Position numbers and translations under genes: made by a program. A stretch of DNA of 12,084 bases from Proteobacteria bacterium UBA664 (GTDB lineage Bacteria > Pseudomonadota > Gammaproteobacteria > UBA7966). The notes beneath the pieces were generated by a model. The model worked only from the letters and a program-made list of their open reading frames with translations. It did not search any database and was not told the DNA's origin. The stretch lies in assembly GCA_002299125.1 (NCBI GenBank), contig DBNU01000031.1:1-12084 (forward strand). The letters are read 5' to 3'. How positions within the stretch are numbered: position 1 is the stretch's first letter; every line of letters begins with the position of its first letter. Shown one piece after another: positions 5,995 through 12,084 of this stretch.

Positions 5995-8217
5995 TCATGT
6001 CATGGCGGCCTCGATACGCGCCGTCCAGGCGCTGGAGGCTGCGCTCGCGCGCCGCCCGAAGTGGCGCTGTACTGCCAGTCCCAGGAGGGCGGCGAGCAGG
6101 TTGGCCAGACCCACCTGCCAGGCCACCCGGCCCCAGTCGGTCGCGAACGGCGCATCGGGAGCCGGGGGCGCTGTTGCGGGTGCAGGCGGGGCTGCCACGG
6201 CGGGCGGGGTGGCGAGTGCGTGCAGATGCCAGGGGCCGAGGTCTTGCTCGAAGGGCAATCCTTCGGCGTCCAGCCCCCGGATGCTGGCCTCCACGCGGTA
6301 CTCGCCGGGGGCGGTCCGCGGGATGGTGAGGGTGGCTGCGCCGTCGGATAGCCGTGCGCGGAGCGTCTGCTGGGCCCCGTCGGGCGTCGCCACGCGCAGC
6401 ATCACTGTGCCCTCACGGGCTGGGGCGGCGACCGGTTCCAGGAACAGTTGGAAGACCTCGGCATCGGCTCCGAGACCGGCGAATTCGGCCGCGAGCGGCG
6501 GTGTCGCGAGGGTCAGGGGCAGGCGGCGTTGGCGCCGGAAGGTGCGACCCTCGGCCTCGACGATGAGCTGCACCTGCCCCGGCCGCTCGTCGAGCTGCAC
6601 CTGGCCAGTCCAGTCCGCTGCCCCGCCCGTGCGGGTGAGGGGCTCGTCGCTCGTTGCCGCGCCCGCGACCTCGAGGGTGGCCCTGACCTGCACCAGATCG
6701 AGGAAATCATCGCGCGTAATCGCCTCGCCGTTTTCCAGCAGCCGGGCCTCGAGTGGCAGTGGATCCCCCGTCGCCAGGCGCGGCGGCAGCTCGCCGATGG
6801 CGAGTTTGAGATCGCTCACGATGAGGGCACGGTTATCCGGATCGCTGCCCGGCGGCAGGCGCCATTCGCCGGGTTCCGGGTTGCGGACGGTCACCATGTC
6901 CCAGGCCGGCTCGCGCGCCCAGCGGACATTCCCCGGCAGCGCGGAGGGGGTCAGGGTCTTGCCGTCCGGGCTGGTGAGCGAGAGGGGTGGGGCGCTCCGG
7001 TCGCGGAAGACGAGCAGGGTCAGTTCGCTCACCGAGGCATCGACCAGCACGCGGCCGTCCGCCAGCGGCAGACCGTCGCGCGGGGCGCTGCCTTCGAGTA
7101 GGTGCAGGAAGGCCCGGTCCAGCTCCTGTGCCCTGGCGACGCGCAAGGAACGGCCGCCGGTGGCTTGCGCCAGTGCCTCGAGCAGCGCCCCATCGGCAGC
7201 AGCCGACAGGGCCACGCTGTGCACCGCGATCCCGGCAGCGGTGAGGCGCTCGGTCAGTGGCCCGAGGATGCGTGCACGCGACGCCGCACTTTTCTCGGCC
7301 TCCCTGGCGACGTCCACCACCCCGTCAGTAAGCAGGATCACACTGCGCGGACCACTCGCTGGGGTCGCCTGCCAGTCTCGCGTGACCGCCTCCAGCGCCT
7401 GTTCGATGTCGGTGCGCGCATCCCGCGAGTGGATGCGGCTGGCGAGGGTACGGGCGCGTTCCTTCCAGCCGTCGTCCACCCTGGCGGTCCGCACCAGGCC
7501 CTCGGTGCGACCGCCGAAAAGCCACACCCCGGCCTCGATTTCCGGGGCGAGGAGACCCGTCAGCAGACGCAGACCCGCCACCCGCAGATTTTCCGGATCG
7601 TTCTGGCGCATGCTGCCGGAGGTGTCGATGAGCACACGCAGCGCGGCCGGTCCGGTCGGCGTTGCGGCCGCTGCTGCCGAAGTGGCCGCCGCCGTGGCGC
7701 GATGATCCTCAGGCGACGCCCCATCCGATCTGCTCTGGGTGAGCCTGGTGGCCGCCTGCCGGTCATCGCCGTCCGTGCGGCTTTCGGCGGGTCGCGGGGT
7801 CCGGGCCGCCTGCTTCGCTGAACGGTTACCGGTCGACGGACCTTCGCGCCGCGGCCCGGCAGTCTTCTGCGCCCCCGCTTGCTTACCAACGCTGGTGTCC
7901 GTCGGGACCTTCCGCCCCGTCCTGGGTTCGGCCTTGGGCGGTGTTGGGTTGTCCGTCTGGGCTACGTTTCGGGCGGTGGCATTCTCATTTGCCACGCCCT
8001 TTCGCTGATTCTGCTGCCGGCGTTCGTCCGGCACCGCCTTGGCGGCGGTGGCCTCACTCCCGCTTTGCTCCGTGCGCGGCCCGTTTCCCTCGGCTGCGGC
8101 GACAGCCGTCAGAATGCAGGCCAGAAGGGTGAACGTCGGCCACAGTCCGGCTGGCCTGCGCGCTTGCGCGCGCCCGCTGTGCCTGGACGAGCCATCCTTG
8201 AGCCCCCCGCTGAACAT
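5995..8217 (-). CDS. VWA-domain membrane/periplasmic protein, TIGR03503-like
   Basis: This 740-residue protein has a hydrophobic segment at 25-42 (signal peptide or anchor), then a 145-residue low-complexity, Arg/Ala/Thr-rich and strongly basic linker (45-190). The VWA domain follows (193-375) with a complete metal-ion-dependent adhesion site: DTSGS (198-202), T269 and D298 (LLTDG). Residues about 380-665 are beta-rich and probably form Ig-like domains. A Pro/Ala hinge (670-690) leads to a C-terminal membrane segment (about 697-716) and a short basic tail. The stretch LRVLIDTSGSMRQNDPENLR and AGVWLFGG resemble, from memory, the gammaproteobacterial TIGR03503 family, whose function is unknown. 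The catalytic-looking site means metal-dependent ligand binding, not catalysis. The start ATG has only a weak ribosome site. LLAC at 31-34 is a poor lipobox because hydrophobic residues follow it. It heads a probable two-gene unit. Confidence 0.9.
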   Translation of the reverse strand: MFSGGLKDGSSRHSGRAQARRPAGLWPTFTLLACILTAVAAAEGNGPRTEQSGSEATAAKAVPDERRQQNQRKGVANENATARNVAQTDNPTPPKAEPRTGRKVPTDTSVGKQAGAQKTAGPRREGPSTGNRSAKQAARTPRPAESRTDGDDRQAATRLTQSRSDGASPEDHRATAAATSAAAAATPTGPAALRVLIDTSGSMRQNDPENLRVAGLRLLTGLLAPEIEAGVWLFGGRTEGLVRTARVDDGWKERARTLASRIHSRDARTDIEQALEAVTRDWQATPASGPRSVILLTDGVVDVAREAEKSAASRARILGPLTERLTAAGIAVHSVALSAAADGALLEALAQATGGRSLRVARAQELDRAFLHLLEGSAPRDGLPLADGRVLVDASVSELTLLVFRDRSAPPLSLTSPDGKTLTPSALPGNVRWAREPAWDMVTVRNPEPGEWRLPPGSDPDNRALIVSDLKLAIGELPPRLATGDPLPLEARLLENGEAITRDDFLDLVQVRATLEVAGAATSDEPLTRTGGAADWTGQVQLDERPGQVQLIVEAEGRTFRRQRRLPLTLATPPLAAEFAGLGADAEVFQLFLEPVAAPAREGTVMLRVATPDGAQQTLRARLSDGAATLTIPRTAPGEYRVEASIRGLDAEGLPFEQDLGPWHLHALATPPAVAAPPAPATAPPAPDAPFATDWGRVAWQVGLANLLAALLGLAVQRHFGRRASAASSAWTARIEAAMT

Positions 8218-8541
8218 CCGTCGTCCGTCCCTGACCTCGTGCCGCAGTGGATGACTCCTGAACCTCTGGGTCTATCGACCGTGCGAGCAGACACTTGAAC
8301 GATTGCCGTCGCTTGGATGCCGATCCAGACCTCATTTCTCTGCACGGCGAGCCCGGGCATACCGTGACCGTGTCCGTTCGGGGCGCACGGGCTGCGGTCG
8401 CGGGCGGTCCGCCGGTCTCGGGAACCGTCCCGGTCGCAATGTTGTCCTGCACGGTGCTTGGTTACACTCACCGGCCAGAAGGCTGCCTGCCGCCGCCCCT
8501 TCCAATCCGCCATCTCCGTTGCAGAGGAGTACCCCGCCCAC
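8218..8541. other. Divergent intergenic region between VWA unit and SHOCT gene
   Basis: These 324 nt hold the promoters for both directions and no supported gene. A possible plus-strand promoter is TTGTCC (8442-8447), 15 nt, TACACT (8463-8468), four of six matches in each box with a short spacer. No convincing minus-strand promoter or operator palindrome was found. Confidence 0.45.
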
Positions 8542-9558
8542 ATGTCACCATCCTGGTCACTCCCGCACGCCAGTCGGCTGCTCGCCTGCCTGCTCGGCGT
8601 GCTGCCGGTTGCCGCTCACGCCATCGACCTCCTCCCCGACTTCCTCTTCGGCGGCGGCGACCGGGCCGAGGGCGGGCGACCGCTCTGGGAAGCGGGCAAC
8701 GAGTATGTGCGGGTGATCCCGCGCGAGAAGGACGCGGCACCCAATCAGCATCCAGTGACCCTCTCGGTCGCCGAACTCACTACGGCGCTTGGGGCGCTGG
8801 AGTACAACCGCGACGCTGGCCTGCTCAAGCGTGCCGGCTCCGTTCCACTCTTCGTGCCCTCTCAGGTCAGCAATCTGGCCAACATCCTCGCTCGCGGGAT
8901 GCCCACCCTGACACCTGACGAGGACATCGCCTTCGCCCTCATCGGGATGCACGAGAGCACCTTCTCCCGCGAGCGCAAGGCCATCGCCGGACGGATTTTC
9001 TACGCTGAGGATCGACTGAACATCGTGCTTGGCGATGTGCACAAGGAGATGCGCGTCGCGGCCAACAAGCGCGTCATGACCACGGGAGAGATGAGCGATG
9101 ACGTCGATCTGCGCACCGATCCCATCCGCATCGGGCGGCGAGCCAAGGAGCGCGATCTGCAGCATCGGGTCGCTGGGCCGAAGGGTCTCGAATTCGCGAC
9201 TACCGGGCGCGGCAAGCCACGTGGCGACTGGCTCAAGCTCGACCTCGCCACGCTCGCGGAGGAGGTAACGAAGCAGCAGAAGCGTCTGCCGGCCGGGCTT
9301 GAGGAAGAGCGCGGGCGCATGCAGCGTGAAACCCAGCAGATGGCGGCCGAGCGTCGGCAGATGCGCGAGGAGATGGCACGCATGCGCAAGGAGATGCGCG
9401 GAGGTGGTGGTGATGGCGGCGGCGGCGGTGAGCGCGGGTCGGTGGCAGGTGGGTCGGTGGAGAAACGCCTGGAGCGGCTCGAGTCACTGCGCGAAAAGGG
9501 CCTGCTCTCGGAGGCCGAGTACGCGCGCAAGCGCGACGAGATCCTGAGCGAACTCTGA
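8542..9558 (+). CDS. Exported coiled-coil protein with C-terminal SHOCT domain
   Basis: This 338-residue protein has a signal peptide ending AHA at 27 (SRLLACLLGVLPVAAHA). A region without a recognised domain follows (28-234), with VTLSVAELTTALGALEYNRD, SVPLFVPSQVSNLANILARG and DEDIAFALIGMHESTFSRE. Next come a charged coiled coil (about 235-286, with repeated RRQMREEMARMRKEM), a Gly-rich linker (287-305), and a C-terminal SHOCT domain (306-338: VEKRLERLESLREKGLLSEA, EYARKRDEIL). SHOCT is a short helical motif thought to mediate oligomerisation and usually sits at a protein end. The start is the ATG at 8542; AGAGGAG at 8523-8529 is 12 nt away, a little far. The next gene begins 18 nt after its stop, so it may lead an operon with the hydrolase and folP, although no functional link is apparent. 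Function unknown. Confidence 0.87.
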   Translation: MSPSWSLPHASRLLACLLGVLPVAAHAIDLLPDFLFGGGDRAEGGRPLWEAGNEYVRVIPREKDAAPNQHPVTLSVAELTTALGALEYNRDAGLLKRAGSVPLFVPSQVSNLANILARGMPTLTPDEDIAFALIGMHESTFSRERKAIAGRIFYAEDRLNIVLGDVHKEMRVAANKRVMTTGEMSDDVDLRTDPIRIGRRAKERDLQHRVAGPKGLEFATTGRGKPRGDWLKLDLATLAEEVTKQQKRLPAGLEEERGRMQRETQQMAAERRQMREEMARMRKEMRGGGGDGGGGGERGSVAGGSVEKRLERLESLREKGLLSEAEYARKRDEILSEL

Positions 9559-9576
9559 CACCACGTCAGCGGGGAA

Positions 9577-10656
9577 ATGGCCGTGCGCGAGCCCTATCCA
9601 CCCCTGGAGCCGCGTCGTTCGGGCTGGCTCGATACGAGTGACGGTCACGAGATCTGGTTCGAGGATTGCGGCGCGCTACATGGGCTGCCGGTCGTCTTCC
9701 TGCACGGCGGCCCCGGATCCGGCTGCAAGCCGCTGCACCGGCAGTTCTTTGACCCGGCTCGCTATCGCATCGTGCTGCTCGATCAGCGTGGCTGCGGCCG
9801 CTCCCGGCCCTTGGGTGAAGTACGCGCGAACAGCACCCGCCACCTGATCGACGATCTCGAACTCCTGCGTACCACGCTTGGCATCGAGCGCTGGGTAGTC
9901 TTCGGCGGCTCCTGGGGTGCGACCCTCGGCCTCTGCTACGCGGCGGCCCATCCCGCACGGGTACTGGCACTTGTTCTACGGGGCAGTTTTCTCGCGCGCC
10001 CATCGGACCTCGACTGGTTCTTCCGGGATGGTGCCTCGCGTCTCTTTCCGCAGGCATGGGAGCGACTGCGCTCGGCAGTCACACCCGCCGAGCGCAGCGA
10101 ACTGTTGGCGGCGCTGTACCGGCGGGTCTTCGGTCCCGATCCAGCCGAGCGAAATCGAGCCGTGCAGGCCTGGCTCGATTGGGGCAGTTGTGTCGCGCTC
10201 GCCAACCTCCCTGTCCCACCAGTGAGCGAGCCGGCTGTCGAGCTGGCCGCGCAGGCCGGATCGTCTTTGGCTCCCGGTGCCGAGACCGCCCAGCCCGAAG
10301 AACGCAGACCGGTAGCTGCAACCGTCACTCGTGTGCCCGATCCAGCGATCGAGGGTCTGGCGCAGGCACGCCTTCTCGGCAGTACCCGCATCGAACTGCA
10401 CTACGCAGCGGCGCGCTATTTTGTCGCTGATGTCCCAGTGCTCGCCCGGGCCGCGCATTGCCCGCGCGTGCCGACGTTCATCGTGCATGGGGAGCGGGAC
10501 TTCACCTGCACCCCGGAAGCGGCGCTGGCCCTGCATGCCGTGCTGCCGTGGGCCGAGCTCGAATTGCTCCCCGGCACGGGACATCTGGCTTCAGAGCCGC
10601 GGATGACGGCTGCCCTCATCGCGATAACGGATCGCCTGCCCGGGCTGCTCGCTTGA
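9577..10656 (+). CDS. Prolyl aminopeptidase-like alpha/beta hydrolase (S33), atypical
   Basis: The family (proline iminopeptidase, S33) removes N-terminal proline from peptides in the cytoplasm. The N-terminus is classic: YPPLEPRRSGWLDTSDGHEI and HGGPGSGC (43-50, oxyanion region). The triad is S112 (GGSWGA), D308 (HGERD) and H336 (GTGH). The protein has 359 residues against roughly 310-320 for the usual family member. The extra length lies at about 211-262, a Pro/Ala/Glu-rich insertion in the cap domain. The usual Trp-Glu of the cap (AWxxWE) reads WLDWG here, so a Glu known in the Serratia enzyme to bind the substrate's amino group appears to be Gly203; the second one (RIExHY) is kept as E273. 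Specificity may therefore differ. The ATG at 9577 is only 1-2 nt from GGGGA, so the in-frame GTG at 9583 (7 nt spacing) may be the true start. Confidence 0.88.
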   Translation: MAVREPYPPLEPRRSGWLDTSDGHEIWFEDCGALHGLPVVFLHGGPGSGCKPLHRQFFDPARYRIVLLDQRGCGRSRPLGEVRANSTRHLIDDLELLRTTLGIERWVVFGGSWGATLGLCYAAAHPARVLALVLRGSFLARPSDLDWFFRDGASRLFPQAWERLRSAVTPAERSELLAALYRRVFGPDPAERNRAVQAWLDWGSCVALANLPVPPVSEPAVELAAQAGSSLAPGAETAQPEERRPVAATVTRVPDPAIEGLAQARLLGSTRIELHYAAARYFVADVPVLARAAHCPRVPTFIVHGERDFTCTPEAALALHAVLPWAELELLPGTGHLASEPRMTAALIAITDRLPGLLA

Positions 10657-11507
10657 TTCCCGGGGATCTGACTACGCGCCTGGCGGAGCCTGGCCCCTTG
10701 ATCATGGGTGTGCTGAATGTCACGCCCGACTCCTTCTCCGACGGTGGTTGCTACGTCACCGTCGACGCCGCCGTCGAGCGAGCGCTGGCCATGGCGGCGG
10801 CAGGGGCGGCCATCATCGACGTGGGTGCCGAGTCCACACGCCCGGGTAGCCAGCCGGTGCCGCCCGAGGAACAATTGCGGCGCAGTCTGGCGGTGATCCG
10901 GGCGCTGCGGGCGGCGTTGCCGGCTAACGTCACCATCAGTATCGACACCCGCTCGGTGGCCGTGGCGCGCGCCGCGCTGACCGCCGGTGCCGGCATGCTG
11001 AACGACATCTCCGCCGGAGCGGAGGCAGGGATGCTGCAACTTGCTGCCGAGCACGGCGTGCCCATCTGTCTGATGCACATGCAGGGCACACCACAGACGA
11101 TGCAGGAGACCCCGCGCTATGCGGATGTGGTCGCCGAAGTGCTGGCGGCACTCTGCGCGCGCGTCACCGCCGCTGTCATGGCCGGGGTACCGCGCGCACA
11201 CTGCCTCATCGACCCCGGGATCGGCTTTGGCAAGACCCGCGCACACAACCTGACCCTGTTGGCCGCACTCCCGCTGTTCGTCGCGGAGGGTTGTCCGGTA
11301 CTCCTTGGCACCTCGCGCAAGCGCTTCATGGGTGCCATCTGCCAGGAGACGGACCCGGGACAGCTTCTGGGCGCGACCTGCGCCACCACGGCCCTTGGCA
11401 CGGCCGCCGGGGTGAAGGTCTTCCGGGTGCATGATGTCCAGGCCAACCGCCAGGCGGCGGAGGTGGCCTTCGCCATAGCCGAGGCCGGGACCGAACGACG
11501 CGGCTGA
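10653..11507 (+). CDS. folP: Dihydropteroate synthase
   Basis: FolP joins p-aminobenzoate to 6-hydroxymethyl-7,8-dihydropterin pyrophosphate to form dihydropteroate in folate synthesis; sulfonamides target this step. All signatures are present in order: MGVLNVTPDSFSDGG, DVGAESTRPGS, SIDTRS, NDISAG, CLMHMQGTPQTMQ, DPGIGFGKT, GTSRKRF and RVHDV. I place the start at TTG 10653, which overlaps the previous TGA. This gives 284 residues, close to E. coli FolP (282), with the same 17 residues before MGV/MGI. A TTG at 10698 with GGAG 9 nt upstream, or the ATG at 10704, would remove most of the first strand. The gene is coupled to the upstream hydrolase. In many gammaproteobacteria folP sits between ftsH and glmM, and neither flanks it here. 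Confidence 0.95.
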   Translation: MIPGDLTTRLAEPGPLIMGVLNVTPDSFSDGGCYVTVDAAVERALAMAAAGAAIIDVGAESTRPGSQPVPPEEQLRRSLAVIRALRAALPANVTISIDTRSVAVARAALTAGAGMLNDISAGAEAGMLQLAAEHGVPICLMHMQGTPQTMQETPRYADVVAEVLAALCARVTAAVMAGVPRAHCLIDPGIGFGKTRAHNLTLLAALPLFVAEGCPVLLGTSRKRFMGAICQETDPGQLLGATCATTALGTAAGVKVFRVHDVQANRQAAEVAFAIAEAGTERRG

Positions 11508-11581
11508 GATGGAACGTGCGCCTCAGCCGGCGTGGGTCGCGCGGTGGGCAACTGCAGTGAAACCTCGTGTGCCGACCGGTC

Positions 11582-11599
11582 GGCCTGCTCGCTCAGGCC
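11582..11599 (+). terminator. Possible terminator hairpin after folP
   Basis: GGCCTG-CTCGCT-CAGGCC is a 6-bp stem with a 6-nt loop, followed by ACCCATTT. It directly follows the palindrome GCCGACCGGTCGGC (11571-11584), with which it competes for bases. It is weak, and lies 75 nt after the folP stop. Confidence 0.3.
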
Positions 11600-11613
11600 A
11601 CCCATTTACCCGC

Positions 11614-11681
11614 CCGTCACCCCCGCGCACTCCGTCATCCCCGTGCACTCCGTCATCCCCGTGCACTCCGTCATCCCCGCG
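11614..11681. repeat. 18-bp tandem repeat array
   Basis: CACTCCGTCATCCCCGTG occurs at 11628-11645 and 11646-11663, and with one change (final CG for TG) at 11664-11681. A diverged 14-nt partial unit precedes it at 11614-11627. The last unit runs into the REP-like hairpin, so the array looks like expansion of the repeat's own outer end. Confidence 0.9.
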
Positions 11682-11801
11682 CAGGCGGGGATCCAGTCCT
11701 TCAACGCCCCTCCCCCCGGGGTTGGGGTGAGGGTCCGGGGATGTCACGACTCCCCTGCGACGGTGCAACGTCACTGGATCCCCGCCTGCGCGGGGATGAC
11801 G
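11669..11801. repeat. Inverted pair of REP-like hairpin repeats
   Basis: A 29-nt sequence at 11669-11697 recurs as its exact reverse complement at 11773-11801, with 75 nt between. Each copy is itself a hairpin: ATCCCCGC-GCAG-GCGGGGAT. The arms resemble the widespread proteobacterial intergenic repeat that reads VIPAQAGIQ when translated. The spacer carries a second GC-rich palindromic stretch (CCCCCCGGGGTTGGGGTGAG). It is probably a non-autonomous REP/BIME or MITE-like element. No transposase is present. Confidence 0.8.
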
Positions 11802-11875
11802 ATGGACCCGAGGGTCGTGGTCGGGCGCGGGGATGACGATGGACCCGAGGGGCGCGGTCGGGGCAGGGATGACGG
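11789..11875. repeat. 37-bp tandem duplication next to the REP-like element
   Basis: The stretch starting CGCGGGGATGACGATGGACC at 11789 repeats at 11826 with a period of 37 nt and few changes. A third, shorter copy (AGGGATGACGG) begins near 11865. It shares GGGGATGAC with the REP-like arm, so it seems to have grown from the right arm. Confidence 0.75.
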
Positions 11876-11887
11876 CTGGCTGCAGCC

Positions 11888-12084
11888 TTACTCGACCGAC
11901 AGCGGTTCGCCCTCCACCAGCGCCTTGGAATTGCGCGGGTTGCGGAACACCATCGGCTTCACTGTGCCCGCCCGATCCGACTCCATGATGCGATCGATGG
12001 TGGCGAGCAGTTCGCCGTGGTGCGGTGAGAGGCTGCAGACCGGATCGGTGTTGGTGGCGTCACCCGTGAGCATGTAGGCCTGGC
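11888..12084 (-). CDS. Unrecognised protein, C-terminal 64 residues (runs off right edge)
   Basis: The frame is open from the right edge to a TAA at 11890-11888. It begins QAYMLTGDATNTDPVCSLSP and continues HHGELLATIDRIMESDRAGT, then VKPMVFRNPRNSKALVEGEP, and ends LSVE. The well-mixed composition and the run up to the repeat boundary support real coding. The internal ATG at 12073 is unlikely to be the start because the frame continues upstream. I do not recognise the family. It converges on folP across the repeat region. Confidence 0.65.
   Translation of the reverse strand, partial: QAYMLTGDATNTDPVCSLSPHHGELLATIDRIMESDRAGTVKPMVFRNPRNSKALVEGEPLSVE

Noticed and set aside
6002..7705. A 567-residue plus-strand open frame
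   Set aside because: It is Arg/Ser/Ala-rich with no domain, and lies antisense to the VWA gene, whose metal-site motifs are unambiguous.
9976..11432. Minus-strand open frames, including one of 338 residues at 10416-11432
   Set aside because: They are antisense to the hydrolase and folP, which have complete family signatures.
11614..11681. CRISPR array
   Set aside because: The units are 18 bp and directly abutting, with no unique spacers, so this is a tandem repeat.
11532..12077. Open frames across the repeat region reading HSVIPVHSVIPAQAGIQ
   Set aside because: The peptide is the usual translation of the REP-like repeat and not a gene.

Overview
The window is a stretch of high-GC chromosomal DNA, most likely from a gammaproteobacterium (Chromatiales or Ectothiorhodospiraceae-like). 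This is inferred from gene content: an HtpX protease with a sigma32-type promoter, a VPLPA/PEP-CTERM-type surface protein, a TIGR03503-like von Willebrand factor A (VWA) protein, a TonB-dependent receptor, and REP-like repeats of the widespread 'VIPAQAGIQ' kind. No phage, IS element, CRISPR array, rRNA or tRNA was seen.

Left part (1-2906). A TonB-dependent outer-membrane receptor runs leftward off the edge (1-1409, minus). It has an unusual Ala/Pro/Thr/Glu-rich linker of about 115 residues between the signal peptide and the plug. Diverging from it is a 282-residue secreted protein (1894-2742, plus) with a C-terminal VPxPA...ARRR sorting signal. Its upstream region holds a cluster of dyad-symmetric sequences, a sigma70-like promoter and a roughly 200-nt leader with hairpins. 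Two strong hairpins (2751-2768, 2794-2827) separate it from a convergent LuxR/NarL-type regulator (2907-3623, minus), whose receiver domain has lost the phospho-accepting Asp and other signature residues.

Middle part (3624-8541). htpX (4039-4968, plus) encodes a membrane zinc metalloprotease and is preceded by a close match to a heat-shock promoter. Convergent to it is a two-gene minus-strand unit: a VWA protein with N- and C-terminal hydrophobic segments (5995-8217), then a small membrane-anchored coiled-coil protein of unknown function (5049-5969) 25 nt downstream. A 324-nt divergent intergenic region separates this unit from the next plus-strand genes.

Right part (8542-12084). Three plus-strand genes are tightly packed: a secreted coiled-coil protein ending in a SHOCT domain (8542-9558), an atypical prolyl-aminopeptidase-like alpha/beta hydrolase (9577-10656), and folP, dihydropteroate synthase (10653-11507), which probably starts at a TTG overlapping the previous stop. 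Next come about 380 nt of repeats: a three-copy 18-bp tandem array, a perfect 29-bp inverted pair of REP-like hairpins, and a 37-bp tandem duplication. The right edge holds the C-terminal 64 residues of an unrecognised minus-strand protein (11888-12084).

The least ordinary parts are the pseudo-receiver regulator next to the VPLPA-CTERM gene and its dyad-rich promoter, and the divergent pair of uncharacterised envelope units (VWA plus coiled-coil, and secreted SHOCT protein). I see no single system here that I can call new with confidence.
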